DNA of 64,000 nucleotides. Origin: Paracoccus aminovorans (lineage in GTDB: Bacteria > Pseudomonadota > Alphaproteobacteria > Rhodobacterales > Rhodobacteraceae). Shown piece by piece: positions 63,100 to 64,000 of the stretch. The translations under genes were made by a program, and so were the position numbers. Where the stretch lies: NCBI RefSeq assembly GCF_001546115.1, contig NZ_KQ955208.1:717653-781652 (forward strand), written 5' to 3'. The notes beneath the pieces are model-generated. The model did not search any database and was not told the origin of the DNA. It worked only from the letters and a program-made list of their open reading frames with translations. The stretch's first letter is position 1. Each line of letters opens with the position of its first letter.

Positions 63100-64000
<901 letters not shown>

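Overview
The window is a GC-rich chromosomal stretch from an alphaproteobacterium of the Rhodobacteraceae, most likely Paracoccus (inference). The evidence is the gene set and order: the yajC-secDF-ccmABCDG-hisC run, a class II (B12-dependent) ribonucleotide reductase, rpoZ-spoT, small families such as DUF6456/DUF6477, DUF2125 and DUF6324, MmcB, and a tRNA-His with an A discriminator base. Almost every gene is housekeeping and intact. The accessory part is confined to the left 4.4 kb and to a capsule cluster near 56-61 kb.

Left end (1-4.4 kb): a decayed mobile region. It holds a type VI secretion VgrG gene, cut by the window edge and carrying one frameshift. Next comes the 3' part of a tRNA-Val followed by a terminator, which looks like the displaced end of an integration site. 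Then come a chimeric ADP-ribosylglycohydrolase/unknown pseudogene, an IS21-family remnant (istB tail plus right end), and a P4-type integrase that the IS truncates and frameshifts break. The region ends at an intact tRNA-Leu(CAA).

Middle (4.5-34 kb): lipA, a peroxiredoxin, a DUF6456/DUF6477 pair, a HerA-like ATPase, an IalB-family protein, a Deg protease, nrdJ with a likely tandem NrdR operator, 5-formyl-THF cyclo-ligase, mgtE, hisN, an XRE regulator, a quinone reductase, a Bax-inhibitor-1 protein, a YcaQ-like protein, bolA-grxD, and two membrane proteins built on 11-residue helical repeats. These are followed by an aminotransferase, then an amidotransferase / glutamine-synthetase-like / FAD-oxidase cluster of the polyamine (Puu) type, then DUF2062, spoT, rpoZ and folK.

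Right-middle (34-52 kb): a NYN-domain protein, a two-gene MotA/MotB-like stator pair with long helical tails, ChaC, DUF2125, tyrA, hisC, the cytochrome c maturation genes, the Sec accessory genes, mazG, dusA, tRNA-His, DUF6324, mmcB and a DUF481 outer-membrane protein.

Right end (52-64 kb): nusB-ribH-ribB-unknown-ribE on the minus strand. Three capsule export/synthesis genes on the plus strand (kpsS-like, Wza-like lipoprotein, kpsC-like) separate these from ribD and nrdR. The window ends inside a TRAP transporter solute-binding protein.

Links between loci: nrdR here probably represses nrdJ here. The Ccm genes feed c-type cytochromes, and hisC, tyrA and hisN serve histidine and aromatic amino-acid synthesis. 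Dispersed REP-like palindromes occur in intergenic spaces. No CRISPR array, rRNA operon or clear riboswitch was seen. The best candidates for something under-described are the stator-like pair, the hendecad-repeat pair, a possible small RNA near 9.6 kb, and the rib operon split by capsule genes.
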